The notes under the pieces: model-generated
Databases searched by the model: none
What the model saw: only the letters and a program-made list of their open reading frames with translations
What the model was told of the DNA's origin: nothing
Position numbers and translations under genes: made by a program
Part shown: positions 18,036 to 26,825 of the stretch, one piece after another
Position numbering within the stretch: the first letter of the stretch is position 1
Layout: every line of letters begins with the position of its first letter
Assembly (NCBI GenBank): GCA_945904015.1
Contig: CAMDPK010000007.1
Location: forward strand, 1 to 64,000
Direction: 5' to 3'
Source of the DNA: Candidatus Kuenenia stuttgartensis
GTDB lineage: Bacteria; Planctomycetota; Planctomycetia; Planctomycetales; Planctomycetaceae
DNA length: 64,000 nucleotides

Positions 18036-21000
18036 ATGATGGATCGCATCGATACCTTGCGACAGTTGGTGGAATCTCAACGAGTTCGTTGGCAGCGATG
18101 GAATCTGTTGGAGGCGCTGGGTTGGACGCTGTCCGCTCTCTGGGCGTACTTTCTGGTGGCCATCCTGGTCGATAGTCTGGCGCATCTTCCGATGTGGGGG
18201 CGCGTCGGGACGGCCGGCGGTTTATGTGCTGTCCTATTCAAGTTCGGACGAGGTCTGGCACGGCGCTGGCAGGAACGGCATGCGACCGAAGACGAAGTCG
18301 CTTTGGCCATGGAACGGCGGTTTGCCGGTCGGATTCAGAATCGGCTGATCAATACGTTGCAGTTGAGCCGTGAGGCGGCGCAGGGCAATTCTGCCTGGGC
18401 ACCGGCACTCGTTCAGGAGAATTGTCTCCAGCTTTCTCAACTGCGGTTGCCGGCGGCCGTCGCAGTTCAGCCGGCGGCGATGTGGTTGGCCTTGGCGGGA
18501 ACATTCACTCTTGTCGCGGCGATTGGTTGGATGTGGCAGCCTCAGCGGTTTGCCAGTTCCGCCAAGCGGATCCTGCTGCCGTTCGCCTCGGTTGATCCTG
18601 TCTATCGGACACGCCTGGAAGTCGAGCCGGGAAATATCGAAGCGTCCGGCGATGTCGAAATTCGTGTGCGGATTCTCGGTGAACTGCCCGCTGAAATCTC
18701 GATTCTGCTCGACGAGCAAAATCGTCGGAGCACGCAGTTGGTTTCGGTCAAAGGCGAGACGGTGGTCTACACGCTTCGCAACGTTCAGCGGAGTCTGTCC
18801 TATGCCGTGCATGGCGGCGATTTCACAAGTCCCTATTACCGGATCGATGTACCGCCGCTGCCTCGGCTGCAATGGGTCGAGGCCAACTACCACTTTCCGG
18901 AGTACACGCGGTTGCCCGATAAGTCAGCGCAAACCAGCGGCGACTTGGAGTCGCTCGAAGGAACCCAAGCACAACTGAAATTCGTGTTCGATCAACCCGT
19001 GGAAGGTGTCCGGTTGCTAGTTCGCGAGATCAGCCGGAACGCGCTAGCGTCCGGTTCCGGCGCGGATCGCACGTCCGAACCGGGGCGGCGGGGGAGCGTT
19101 GGCTCGGTTCGCCGCTTCACGTCCGGTTCTGGCGCGGATCGCACGTCCGAACCGGGGGCTAACGCCCCGCGGCTGATTGAGGACGGTGCGGTCGAATTGA
19201 AGAAACTCAGTGCGACAGAGTTTTCGGGCGAATTGACGCTGGCAAACGTCACGGAGTACGCGCTGGAAACGCAGCGGGCCAATCGAACGCCGTATCAGAG
19301 TCCTTGGTACAACATTCGAGCCGTTGCCGACGAACTTCCGCGTCCCACATTGCTGGGGCTGCCAACGACCGGCGAACTGGCGATCGACTCGGCGATTGTG
19401 TTGCAGGTGGATGCGCTGGATGACATCGGGCTATCTCGCACCGGACTTTTCTTCCGAAAGGTGAAGACCAAGGCCAACGCCGATCCGATGGAAGATGACG
19501 GTTGGATCGCGCTGCAAACGTGGCCATCGGACAACGCTCGGCAGGCAACGAATACCGTCGCGATCACTCCGACGGCTTTTGGCGTTGCCGAAGGTGAGCG
19601 GATTGAATTGGCAGCCCGCGCGTCGGATTCGCGACCCGATCGCGCCGAGGTGTGGACGACGGGAACCACGCACTTACTGCTTGTGACGGGTGATGGTTCG
19701 CAGTTGCAGTTGCTCTACGAGCAGATTCTGAAATCCGAAGCGGAGATCGCCGGCTTGATCGCTGTCGAGCAGAAGCTGCACGCGGCGCTCGATGTGTTGA
19801 TTCGCAAGCTCGACGCCGATCCCGCCGCAGATGGGAATGTTCCGGAACGTGTGAAAGGTCTGGTCATGGAATCTGCAGAACATTCCAAGACGCAGGATCA
19901 ACTGCGACAGACGGCGGGACGGATCGCTCGCGAGATGGCACCGCCGGCCGGCAGTTTGCGACTGTCGGTCGCGATGCTGGCGGATTCGGAAATGATCCGT
20001 GCCATTCGAGTGTTGGACAGTGTGCCCACGCGGGATGACGCTGCCGGTCGCCGCACTTCGTTTGCCGATGCACGAGCCACGATGGCTCGGACGTTGCAGA
20101 GTCTGCGAGAGATTCACGAGCAATACATGCACTTCCGCAAGGAATGGGAATTGGCTCACATGACGCCGTTCCTGCGAATGTTGGCTGATCGACAGGCGAT
20201 TCTGCGGGATCAATCCGCTCGTTGGGCCGAGGCCAGCATGTCACATCAGCCGCAGGGCGCTAGCCCCGGTTCGAGTGATTCTCGGCAGACTCAAACCGGG
20301 GCTAGCGCCCTGCGGCTGATTTCGTCACAGGCTCAACCGACGGCGGCACAACAGGCGACCGGATCACGGCGGCAACAGAAACTTGCCGAGCTGTGTGGAC
20401 TGGCCTCCACCGCGTTTTCCGGTCTGGCCGAACGAGCCGCGGAATCTGAGTCGCCATTGAGCGAAGCGTTTGCTCAAACCGCCAATGCGTTAGTCGGAGA
20501 GGAATTGCTTGGGTTGCAGAAGTCGGCACTGTCCGCGATCGAAGCGAAGAACTGGTCGCTCGCCGCTCAGCAGCAAACTCAGGCGGCGGCGGCGCTCGAT
20601 GAAATCTACAAGAAGCTGCGCGAGGCGCTGGCGGAAGCCGCTCGTCGTCTGCTGGCTGACAAAAATCAAAACGATGAGAGCAAGCTAGAACGTCAGGCCG
20701 AGTTGGGAAAGCTGAAGGAGGGTTCCTCCGAAGATCTGCTCGACGAACCCAACGGACTCAAGCTGGAAGAGATCATCCATCACGCCGAAGTCGCTCAACA
20801 GAAAAAGAAGAAGGGCGAAGGGGACGACGAATCCAAACCGAACGACTATCTGTTTCCCGACAGCGCCGTGCCGGGATTGAACGCTGCGGACAAGGGCATT
20901 CGGCAGGAGTTTAAGAATCTCAGTCTGGCCAAGACTCCGGGCGGCGAGCCGAGCTTCCCCAACCAATCCGATCGCAAGGGGAATAAGGTCAAGCCGCACA

Positions 21001-21908
21001 TTCAGGAGAAGTTCGAAGACCTCGTCGGCGATCTTCTGGAAGAAGAAGACGCGATGAAGGAGAACTATGAGACTTACAATCTGAACGCCGCGTTCAACAT
21101 CAATGAAAAAGGAGATGTCGGCAAGCAGGGCGGCGATTTGAACTCGACGGCCGCCTCGGCTGCCACCGGCAACCAAAAGCCTCCCACGACCAACGTCGGC
21201 GGGGCATCGCGAGTCGGTCGGCAAGGGGCGCGGGCGCATGGCGTGGCGGTCGGGAATGAATCGATCAATCGCCGCGGTCGGGACAAAGTCCAAGAAGGCC
21301 AGGATCGTGTTCCCGACCAGAAGGACACCGTCAAAGAAACCAAGAGCGCCGATCCTCAAAGCGACACATCGACAGGCATCGGTGGACGAAAAGTCGAATC
21401 GGATGACGCCAAGTTCAGCTTGAGTGATGTCGGCGAATGGACTGACGACATGATCGGTCGGATGGACAAGCCGCAAGCGAAGAACTCCATCGTCGAACGC
21501 CAAGGAGCGAAGTTGGATGCCAGCGTCGCCGAATTGATGCGCGACATGAACAGCAAGCAAGAGCAGATCATCGAGCGGCTGAAGACCATCCGTAAAGATC
21601 TCAAGAATCTTTATCTGCCGACAGAACATCTCGATCAATTGATTGATCAGATGCAAGCGAATCTGCACAGCCTCAACGACCGGCCCTCGGCGGAAATTTT
21701 TCGGTTGCAGCAGCAGACACTCGAACGAGTTCGCGGAGTATTGCAGGTCTTTCACCAGGCACACTCCGGCTTCCAAGCGAGCCTGCCTCGCGAGCAGCAT
21801 GTCCGAGGTCAAGTTCTGGACGACCCGGCCCGCTCCGTTCCGCCGGGTTACGAGGAGGCCGTGAAGACCTACTACCAACGGCTGGCCGCCCCAGATCGAA
21901 CGCCATGA
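18036..21908 (+). CDS. DUF4175-like large membrane protein, first gene of the MoxR/DUF58 operon
   Basis: This 1290-residue protein has hydrophobic segments near residues 28-46, 55-70 and 149-167, an exported beta-rich region (about 200-560), long helical coiled stretches (about 560-900) and a very polar Gly/Lys/Asp-rich C-terminus. Size, topology and position fit the DUF4175 proteins that accompany MoxR, DUF58 and DUF4159 genes in other bacteria, though the sequence match is inferred by layout. Two inverted-repeat elements (19049-19177 and 20245-20320) are read in frame and add low-complexity segments. The ATG at 18036 is preceded by GAAGG; a GTG at 18018 is an alternative. It overlaps the next gene by 4 nt. 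It probably anchors an envelope complex. Confidence 0.75.
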   Translation: MMDRIDTLRQLVESQRVRWQRWNLLEALGWTLSALWAYFLVAILVDSLAHLPMWGRVGTAGGLCAVLFKFGRGLARRWQERHATEDEVALAMERRFAGRIQNRLINTLQLSREAAQGNSAWAPALVQENCLQLSQLRLPAAVAVQPAAMWLALAGTFTLVAAIGWMWQPQRFASSAKRILLPFASVDPVYRTRLEVEPGNIEASGDVEIRVRILGELPAEISILLDEQNRRSTQLVSVKGETVVYTLRNVQRSLSYAVHGGDFTSPYYRIDVPPLPRLQWVEANYHFPEYTRLPDKSAQTSGDLESLEGTQAQLKFVFDQPVEGVRLLVREISRNALASGSGADRTSEPGRRGSVGSVRRFTSGSGADRTSEPGANAPRLIEDGAVELKKLSATEFSGELTLANVTEYALETQRANRTPYQSPWYNIRAVADELPRPTLLGLPTTGELAIDSAIVLQVDALDDIGLSRTGLFFRKVKTKANADPMEDDGWIALQTWPSDNARQATNTVAITPTAFGVAEGERIELAARASDSRPDRAEVWTTGTTHLLLVTGDGSQLQLLYEQILKSEAEIAGLIAVEQKLHAALDVLIRKLDADPAADGNVPERVKGLVMESAEHSKTQDQLRQTAGRIAREMAPPAGSLRLSVAMLADSEMIRAIRVLDSVPTRDDAAGRRTSFADARATMARTLQSLREIHEQYMHFRKEWELAHMTPFLRMLADRQAILRDQSARWAEASMSHQPQGASPGSSDSRQTQTGASALRLISSQAQPTAAQQATGSRRQQKLAELCGLASTAFSGLAERAAESESPLSEAFAQTANALVGEELLGLQKSALSAIEAKNWSLAAQQQTQAAAALDEIYKKLREALAEAARRLLADKNQNDESKLERQAELGKLKEGSSEDLLDEPNGLKLEEIIHHAEVAQQKKKKGEGDDESKPNDYLFPDSAVPGLNAADKGIRQEFKNLSLAKTPGGEPSFPNQSDRKGNKVKPHIQEKFEDLVGDLLEEEDAMKENYETYNLNAAFNINEKGDVGKQGGDLNSTAASAATGNQKPPTTNVGGASRVGRQGARAHGVAVGNESINRRGRDKVQEGQDRVPDQKDTVKETKSADPQSDTSTGIGGRKVESDDAKFSLSDVGEWTDDMIGRMDKPQAKNSIVERQGAKLDASVAELMRDMNSKQEQIIERLKTIRKDLKNLYLPTEHLDQLIDQMQANLHSLNDRPSAEIFRLQQQTLERVRGVLQVFHQAHSGFQASLPREQHVRGQVLDDPARSVPPGYEEAVKTYYQRLAAPDRTP
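19049..19177. repeat. Direct/inverted repeat element in frame inside the DUF4175-like gene
   Basis: Two near-identical units begin at 19049 and 19121 (GTCCGGTTCYGGCGCGGATC, about 34 nt each). Each is bounded by CCGGTTC and GAACCGG, and the pair is followed by CTAACGCCCCGCGG. The frame stays open and the protein gains two copies of SGSGADRTSEPG. Confidence 0.8.
20245..20320. repeat. Perfect 27-bp inverted repeat in frame inside the DUF4175-like gene
   Basis: The arms ATCAGCCGCAGGGCGCTAGC... and ...GCTAGCGCCCTGCGGCTGAT are exact inverse complements over 27 nt around a 21-22-nt centre. The frame stays open and adds a Gln/Ser-rich segment (QPQGASPGSSDSRQTQTGAS). Confidence 0.9.
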
Positions 21909-23308
21909 ATTGGCAGAACAATTGGGGCAGAACAATGAGAACAAGAATGATGCAGTCAAACATGGTGACTCGATCATTTTCATCCCATCGTTCTGCCCAC
22001 ATCGTTCTGCCAAGTATCAAGTGGGTCGTAGCGTTCTGCTTGATCAATGCAGTCAATCCGACATTCGCGCAGCGAGAAATTCGTGTGCGCACTGTGCCGG
22101 AAACTCCGTTGCCGTTTGTGACCACCGTGGTCGCACCAGCCGCGAGACATGTCGCGGTCAACGATGTTGCCGGAGTGCTCGCCGTGGGGCATCGTCCGAA
22201 GTCGCCGGCGCATGTGTCGCTCTTTCGTTTGGATGCTCAAGGACAGATCGTCCCCGGCGATCCCGTGACGATCACATTGCCCAAGCCGGCGACGTTCGGT
22301 GCGCGTCCCAACCATGTGCTCGGTCTGCTTTGTCATCCTCGGCTGCCGCTGCTTTATGTCTGGCAGGATGTTGAACCCTTGCCGGATGACAAGCCGACCG
22401 ATCCGGCGGTCTCCGCCGAGTTCGATCATCTTTTGATCTACGGTCTCGACGAACCACAGCCGAAGCTCATCTTCGCTACGGCGCGCGGGGCGGAATTCAG
22501 TTGCGGAGCGTTGGCCGGCGGATTCGCGCTGAGCCCTGCGATGACGAGGTTGTACATTCCCAACATGCAGCAACTGGATCGCACGAAGAAACTGGTCACG
22601 ACGATCGGTTGGTTCGTGCTTGATCCCGACGGCTTGCCGGCCTTTGCTCCACCAAATGCCCCGCCGGAAGATGTGAAGGCAATCGCGCCGCCTCCTCCGC
22701 TTGATCCTGCTGCGGCCAATGCGGCTCGGATCGCGAAGCTCGCGGCCATCGAGCAAGCGAAAGCGGTCGGACAACCGCTCGTCTTGCGGAAGTACATGGA
22801 AGCGACCACCTACTCGTTCTCCAGTCCGCCGGCCCCGTACTGCTATGCCCCCTTCAACGATGATGCCATTTTTCTGGCCGGTCACTCCGGTCCGGTCAGT
22901 TGGGTGCTGTCCGACCGATTGGGTCGCTACTGTTATTTCTACCTTCAGCCGTATGTGGCCTACCGCTACCGAGTCACCGTTCATCCGACTGCTCCGTCGG
23001 TCTATATCGCAACGCTCATTTACGACGGCCGCATCAATCGGATGGAGCACGCCGATGGGCAATTGACTCTGGCTCCGCAGACCATGACTAACGACCACTT
23101 CGTGTATTACAGCACTCCGTTGGTCTTAGAAAAAACCAATCAGTTGGCGATCGGAGCCAATGGCCGCGTCTGTTTGATCGACTTGGACGCCGAAGGGAAA
23201 TTCAAACCCTCGGCCGTGCAGATGACGGTCAACAATCCGACGGTCGAAGCCATCGCCTGGTCGCCAAAGTTTGGCAAACTGTATGTTCCCGTGGAGAAGA
23301 TGCCGTGA
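21905..23308 (+). CDS. Secreted beta-propeller-like protein, unknown function
   Basis: This 467-residue protein has a long N-region encoded by an inverted repeat (21910-22013), then a hydrophobic core (VVAFCLINAV) and a likely cleavage after TFAQ. The mature part carries repeated hydrophobic strands with phrases such as GVLAVGHRP, PLLYVWQDVEPLP and PSVYIATLIYDG, consistent with a lactonase/YncE-like propeller, but no catalytic residues are recognised. A Pro-rich loop sits near residue 255. It starts within the stop of the DUF4175-like gene (ATGA). It is probably an exported client or partner of the operon's envelope machinery. Confidence 0.7.
   Translation: MNWQNNWGRTMRTRMMQSNMVTRSFSSHRSAHIVLPSIKWVVAFCLINAVNPTFAQREIRVRTVPETPLPFVTTVVAPAARHVAVNDVAGVLAVGHRPKSPAHVSLFRLDAQGQIVPGDPVTITLPKPATFGARPNHVLGLLCHPRLPLLYVWQDVEPLPDDKPTDPAVSAEFDHLLIYGLDEPQPKLIFATARGAEFSCGALAGGFALSPAMTRLYIPNMQQLDRTKKLVTTIGWFVLDPDGLPAFAPPNAPPEDVKAIAPPPPLDPAAANAARIAKLAAIEQAKAVGQPLVLRKYMEATTYSFSSPPAPYCYAPFNDDAIFLAGHSGPVSWVLSDRLGRYCYFYLQPYVAYRYRVTVHPTAPSVYIATLIYDGRINRMEHADGQLTLAPQTMTNDHFVYYSTPLVLEKTNQLAIGANGRVCLIDLDAEGKFKPSAVQMTVNNPTVEAIAWSPKFGKLYVPVEKMP
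21910..22013. repeat. Inverted-repeat element (GGCAGAAC family) 5 nt after a start codon
   Basis: The left arm TTGGCAGAACAATTGGGGCA is mirrored by the right arm ending CATCGTTCTGCCAAG, each arm itself containing two GGCAGAACA-type units. It covers residues 2-37 of the secreted protein and its N-region. Confidence 0.85.
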
Positions 23309-24039
23309 ACCAATGCACTAACGCGAAGCGTGAGCGAGGGCGAACGCTTCACAAGACTCGAATACTTCCGGAATCCACGTCGCGTGATGCGTTCGCCCTC
23401 GCTCGCGCTTCGGGTTACTTTTTCCTGCTGATCCTGTTGGCGGCATCAACCGCCTCGGCGAAGACGATCGTGCTGACTGACGCCGATTGCGAGCAGATGG
23501 CTGCGATCTCGGAGGATGCTCCACGGATGAGTTGGGCGGCGGTCGTGAATGCCAACGGGGAATATGGCAATCACCAGATTGATCTGACTCCCAAGACTTC
23601 GTTCCTAATCCGCTATCCGCTCGAGAAAATCCCACCCGGCCAGCGGATCACGAAAGCGGAATGGGTCGTGCCGTATTCCCAGGTTTATCCCGCGACCGGC
23701 GTTCGCGTGCAGGTCCGCCGGATCTTGCAGGGTTGGGGGGCGGGTGTCTCACACCAATATCGCATCACGCGACCCAATCGTCTGGAATGGCACACACCCG
23801 GTGCTCTGGGGCTGGGACAAGACCGAGCGGTCAAGGCGACGGCCGCTGCTTCAATTCAAGGATCGGGCGAGCATACATTCAACGTCACGGAAGACGTCGA
23901 GTTGTGGTATTCGGGAACCGTCCCCAACTTCGGCTGGCAGATCACGACAGATGAAGCGATGGGCTGGTTCCGCACGCATTCGCCATTTTGGAATGGTGCC
24001 AAGCTTTGGAAGTTGCGGATCACCTACGAACCGCAATGA
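23305..24039 (+). CDS. Secreted DNRLRE-like beta-sandwich protein
   Basis: This 244-residue protein starts at a GTG overlapping the previous stop (GTGA). The N-region is encoded by an inverted repeat (23317-23418) and is followed by a hydrophobic core (FFLLILLAAS) and a cleavage site after TASA. The mature part (TSFLIRYPLEKIPPGQRITK, then a QV-R-I-L-Q-GW segment and HTFNVTEDVELW) follows the DNRLRE domain pattern: a jelly-roll seen in secreted, often carbohydrate-associated proteins, with many ordered strands and no catalytic residues. It overlaps the next gene by 4 nt. Likely periplasmic or surface located. Confidence 0.72.
   Translation: MNQCTNAKRERGRTLHKTRILPESTSRDAFALARASGYFFLLILLAASTASAKTIVLTDADCEQMAAISEDAPRMSWAAVVNANGEYGNHQIDLTPKTSFLIRYPLEKIPPGQRITKAEWVVPYSQVYPATGVRVQVRRILQGWGAGVSHQYRITRPNRLEWHTPGALGLGQDRAVKATAAASIQGSGEHTFNVTEDVELWYSGTVPNFGWQITTDEAMGWFRTHSPFWNGAKLWKLRITYEPQ
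23317..23418. repeat. Inverted-repeat element, GAAGCGTGAGCGAGGGCG family, copy 1
   Basis: The left arm ACTAACGCGAAGCGTGAGCG and the right arm CTCGCGCTTCGGGTTA flank about 50 nt. It starts 12 nt after the GTG start of the DNRLRE-like gene and is translated as AKRERGRTL...ALARASGY. Confidence 0.88.
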
Positions 24040-26825
24040 GGTGTGGAATGCAGTGGTACTCGACAAACCCGAAGCGTCAGCGAGGGCGAATGCTATACGC
24101 GACGCGGATGCTGTCAAAATTCCTGCTGATTGGAGCGCTCGCCCTCGCTGACGCTTCGGGTTACTTAGTTGCGGCCTTCGGGCAGGCCGTCGAACCGCAG
24201 AAAAACGTTGTCGAAGCATTGCCGGAGAAACAGCCGGCCTGGCTCGACGGTTATCAGTTGCGGTACACGCTCCGACTGATGGGTTTGAGTCCGGCCCAGT
24301 CCACATCGAAGTCGATCGTGGCCCGGTTGCCGACCGGCGGCTGGTTGAAGGCGGATGGTTCGGACATCGCCGTCGTTTGTGCCGATGGAACGGCGCTGCC
24401 GGTTGCCGTGCTGTCTCATGCTCCTCATGGAGACACGCTCATTCAGTTTCCGCGTCATGGCGCGGATGTCTGGTACTGGGTTCATGCCAGAAATCCTGCC
24501 GCGCCGCCGACCGCAGTTCAGCCGATTCCTGAGGGGATCGTTTTGGAAGCTCGTGACTGGAAAGGGACGGATATCTCCAGTTGGACGGCGGTTCGCGAGG
24601 GACTGACCAAGAGCGACCCCGTCGTGGCGAATGGGCTCGTCACGGAGATGGTGCAGAATAGCAATCCCGTGCGCCCGGCCAATCCGCATGATTACGCGGT
24701 GACGTATCGCGGTTCTCTGAATATCAAAGCCGACGGCGTCTATCGTTTTTTTGTGAACTCCGAGGATGCGTCGTTTCTCTTCATCGACGGATTCAAAGTC
24801 TGCGACCGGCCGGGATCGAATGCTCGACTCACCGGCTCGATTCCCACGAAGTCGATCGGTGCGGAGATTGAACTCAAAGCCGGAGTGCATCACGTCGAGA
24901 TGTATCACGTGCTAAAGGAAAGCCCCGGCACCTACGGCGGATGTTCGTTGTTGTGGGTTCCGCCGGGCGCGAAAGTCTGGGCCTATGTGCCGCGCGACAT
25001 GTTCGTGCATCCCGATTATGCCCATGTCGCCGCGCTGGAAGTGGCCGGGCCGAATACGGGCGCGTCGTTCGGATACGGCATCGACGATTCGCTGGTGACG
25101 TCCGGCGACTCCACGCTGTACCTCGTCCGCTTTGAAGCTCAAGGGGATTTGCCGGAGGACTCCAAATTGACTTGGAATTTCGGCGACGGCACGGCAGCGG
25201 TCGGACGGAGCGTGCGGCATGCTTACTTTGCTCCTGGGGATTATGTGGTGACGTTGTCCGGCGGCGGCTCGTTGCCGCAGTTTCAACGCCGAGTGCATGT
25301 CTGGGCCGCGCCGGGTTCGATCAGTCCGTTTTCCATTCGATACGTCATCCAAGAATTAGCGGCGGCAGACGCGCCGGTCGAAAAAATGTCGGCCGAGCGG
25401 CAGGATCGAATCTTGGATCTGCTCATGTCATCGGAAGCGCCGGAGCGCTGGCCTCTGTTGGAGAAATTGGCGAAGCATCGCATGGCGGCACCGGGACTCG
25501 ATCCGCAATTTCGCGCCGAGTTGTACAAGTCCTTGATCGCCGCTCTGGGACACAACGGTCGCAAGGCCGAGATGGAGAAGGTGCTCGAACAGGCCAATCA
25601 AGAGTTCGGCAAGTTGCCGACGCTGCAAGTGGGAATCCAACTGACCGCGACGGACATCGTGCATCGGCAATTCAAAGACCCCGAAGAAGCGGCTCGTCGT
25701 TTTGACGCGCTCTTGGAGAAGCATCGTCGCCTGGAACATCCCGACATGCGACTTGTGGCGATCCACCGCGGCGACCTGTTTGCCGAAGCCGGCCAGATCA
25801 AAGCCGCTGGCGAGCTGTACCGCATGGCGGCCACGTTGGGCGGAGAAGCTTTCTTAGCGACCGCTCAATCCGAAGCCGTGACACGCGGGGCGCTGCTGCG
25901 TGTCGCCGAGCAAAAACTGCGGACGGGTGACATCCGGGAAACTCGGCTGTTGCTCGATAAGATTGAGTTGAATTACCCGGATCAAAAACTCGAAGGCTTG
26001 TATCGCTTTCTGCGAGCCGAAGCGGATCGCGTCGCCGGAAAGTACGACGCCTCGCTGCGGAACTACGAAGTCTTGCTCCAACTGAGACAGTGGGCCGGCT
26101 ATCGAGATCGCACGCTGCACGGCATGGCGGAATGTCTGGTCCGAATGGGCCAGCTTCCCGAAGCGCTGAAACGGCTCGCTCAACTGGAACAAGCTTTTCC
26201 CAAATACTTCGCGAAGGAAAAGTTGGCCGATCGCAAGAAGCAGTTTGAGGAACGATTGGCACGTGCGGTCCCCGCGACGGACGGTGGCTCGCCGAAATCG
26301 CCGCCGTTCGCCGATGTCGTCAGCGGTTTTGAGCCGGAGGAATCGCAGTGGTTTGGCAAGCCGACCAACCTCAAATTCGTGCGCGGCATGGGGCTGGCGG
26401 GTCCGCACGTTGGACTGCTGGAAGCTCACCCGGTTTATCTCGGATACCTGACGCTCGAACGCCCATTGCCGAACCTGACAACCACTGGGCATTACTGGGT
26501 CGAATGCTGGTATCGAGACGACTTGTTGACGGCGTTTCCAGGATTCAACTCGCACGTCTACCTGAGCCTCTACGGCCAAGGGCCCGACACCGTCCCGCTG
26601 AAAGGGACCGGCACTTACTTTCTGGAGCGGACGTACGGCGCGTGGCGCAAGATCGGCTTCCTGCTCGACGCCCCGCCGCAAGCGTTGGATGGCCGCGTCG
26701 CGTTTAGCTCGCTGATGTATGGAGCCGCTGAGATCGACGCCTTTCAAGTGCGCGCCGTCTCCGACGAAGAATTGCACTGGCTGAGCAATTTCATCGACGG
26801 ATCAACGCCGGGAGAACGGCCATGA
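24036..26825 (+). CDS. Secreted PA14/PKD/TPR multidomain protein
   Basis: This 929-residue protein starts in the previous stop (ATGA); an ATG at 24048 has a GAGGTG site and is an alternative. The signal peptide is encoded by an inverted repeat (24066-24163) and includes FLLIGALALADASG. A PA14-like domain (about residues 170-310; FFVNSEDASFLFIDG) is followed by a PKD domain (about 375-410; WNFGDGTAAVG), TPR-like helical repeats (about 450-740) and a C-terminal beta-sandwich, concanavalin-like (about 765-920). PA14 and PKD modules bind glycans or act as spacers, and TPRs bind proteins. It is probably an exported adhesin or scaffold handled by the operon's machinery. Confidence 0.78.
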   Translation: MRCGMQWYSTNPKRQRGRMLYATRMLSKFLLIGALALADASGYLVAAFGQAVEPQKNVVEALPEKQPAWLDGYQLRYTLRLMGLSPAQSTSKSIVARLPTGGWLKADGSDIAVVCADGTALPVAVLSHAPHGDTLIQFPRHGADVWYWVHARNPAAPPTAVQPIPEGIVLEARDWKGTDISSWTAVREGLTKSDPVVANGLVTEMVQNSNPVRPANPHDYAVTYRGSLNIKADGVYRFFVNSEDASFLFIDGFKVCDRPGSNARLTGSIPTKSIGAEIELKAGVHHVEMYHVLKESPGTYGGCSLLWVPPGAKVWAYVPRDMFVHPDYAHVAALEVAGPNTGASFGYGIDDSLVTSGDSTLYLVRFEAQGDLPEDSKLTWNFGDGTAAVGRSVRHAYFAPGDYVVTLSGGGSLPQFQRRVHVWAAPGSISPFSIRYVIQELAAADAPVEKMSAERQDRILDLLMSSEAPERWPLLEKLAKHRMAAPGLDPQFRAELYKSLIAALGHNGRKAEMEKVLEQANQEFGKLPTLQVGIQLTATDIVHRQFKDPEEAARRFDALLEKHRRLEHPDMRLVAIHRGDLFAEAGQIKAAGELYRMAATLGGEAFLATAQSEAVTRGALLRVAEQKLRTGDIRETRLLLDKIELNYPDQKLEGLYRFLRAEADRVAGKYDASLRNYEVLLQLRQWAGYRDRTLHGMAECLVRMGQLPEALKRLAQLEQAFPKYFAKEKLADRKKQFEERLARAVPATDGGSPKSPPFADVVSGFEPEESQWFGKPTNLKFVRGMGLAGPHVGLLEAHPVYLGYLTLERPLPNLTTTGHYWVECWYRDDLLTAFPGFNSHVYLSLYGQGPDTVPLKGTGTYFLERTYGAWRKIGFLLDAPPQALDGRVAFSSLMYGAAEIDAFQVRAVSDEELHWLSNFIDGSTPGERP
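24066..24163. repeat. Inverted-repeat element, GAAGCGTGAGCGAGGGCG family, copy 2
   Basis: The arms AACCCGAAGCGTCAGCGAGG and CCTCGCTGACGCTTCGGGTT are exact inverse complements over their outer 20 nt. It is read in the same frame as copy 1 (NPKRQRGR at the 5' arm) and its centre encodes the hydrophobic core of the signal peptide. Confidence 0.92.

Noticed and set aside
20685-22013. Long minus-strand frame opposite the end of the DUF4175-like gene
   Set aside because: Shadow of the real gene in high-GC DNA; composition is not protein-like for an independent gene.
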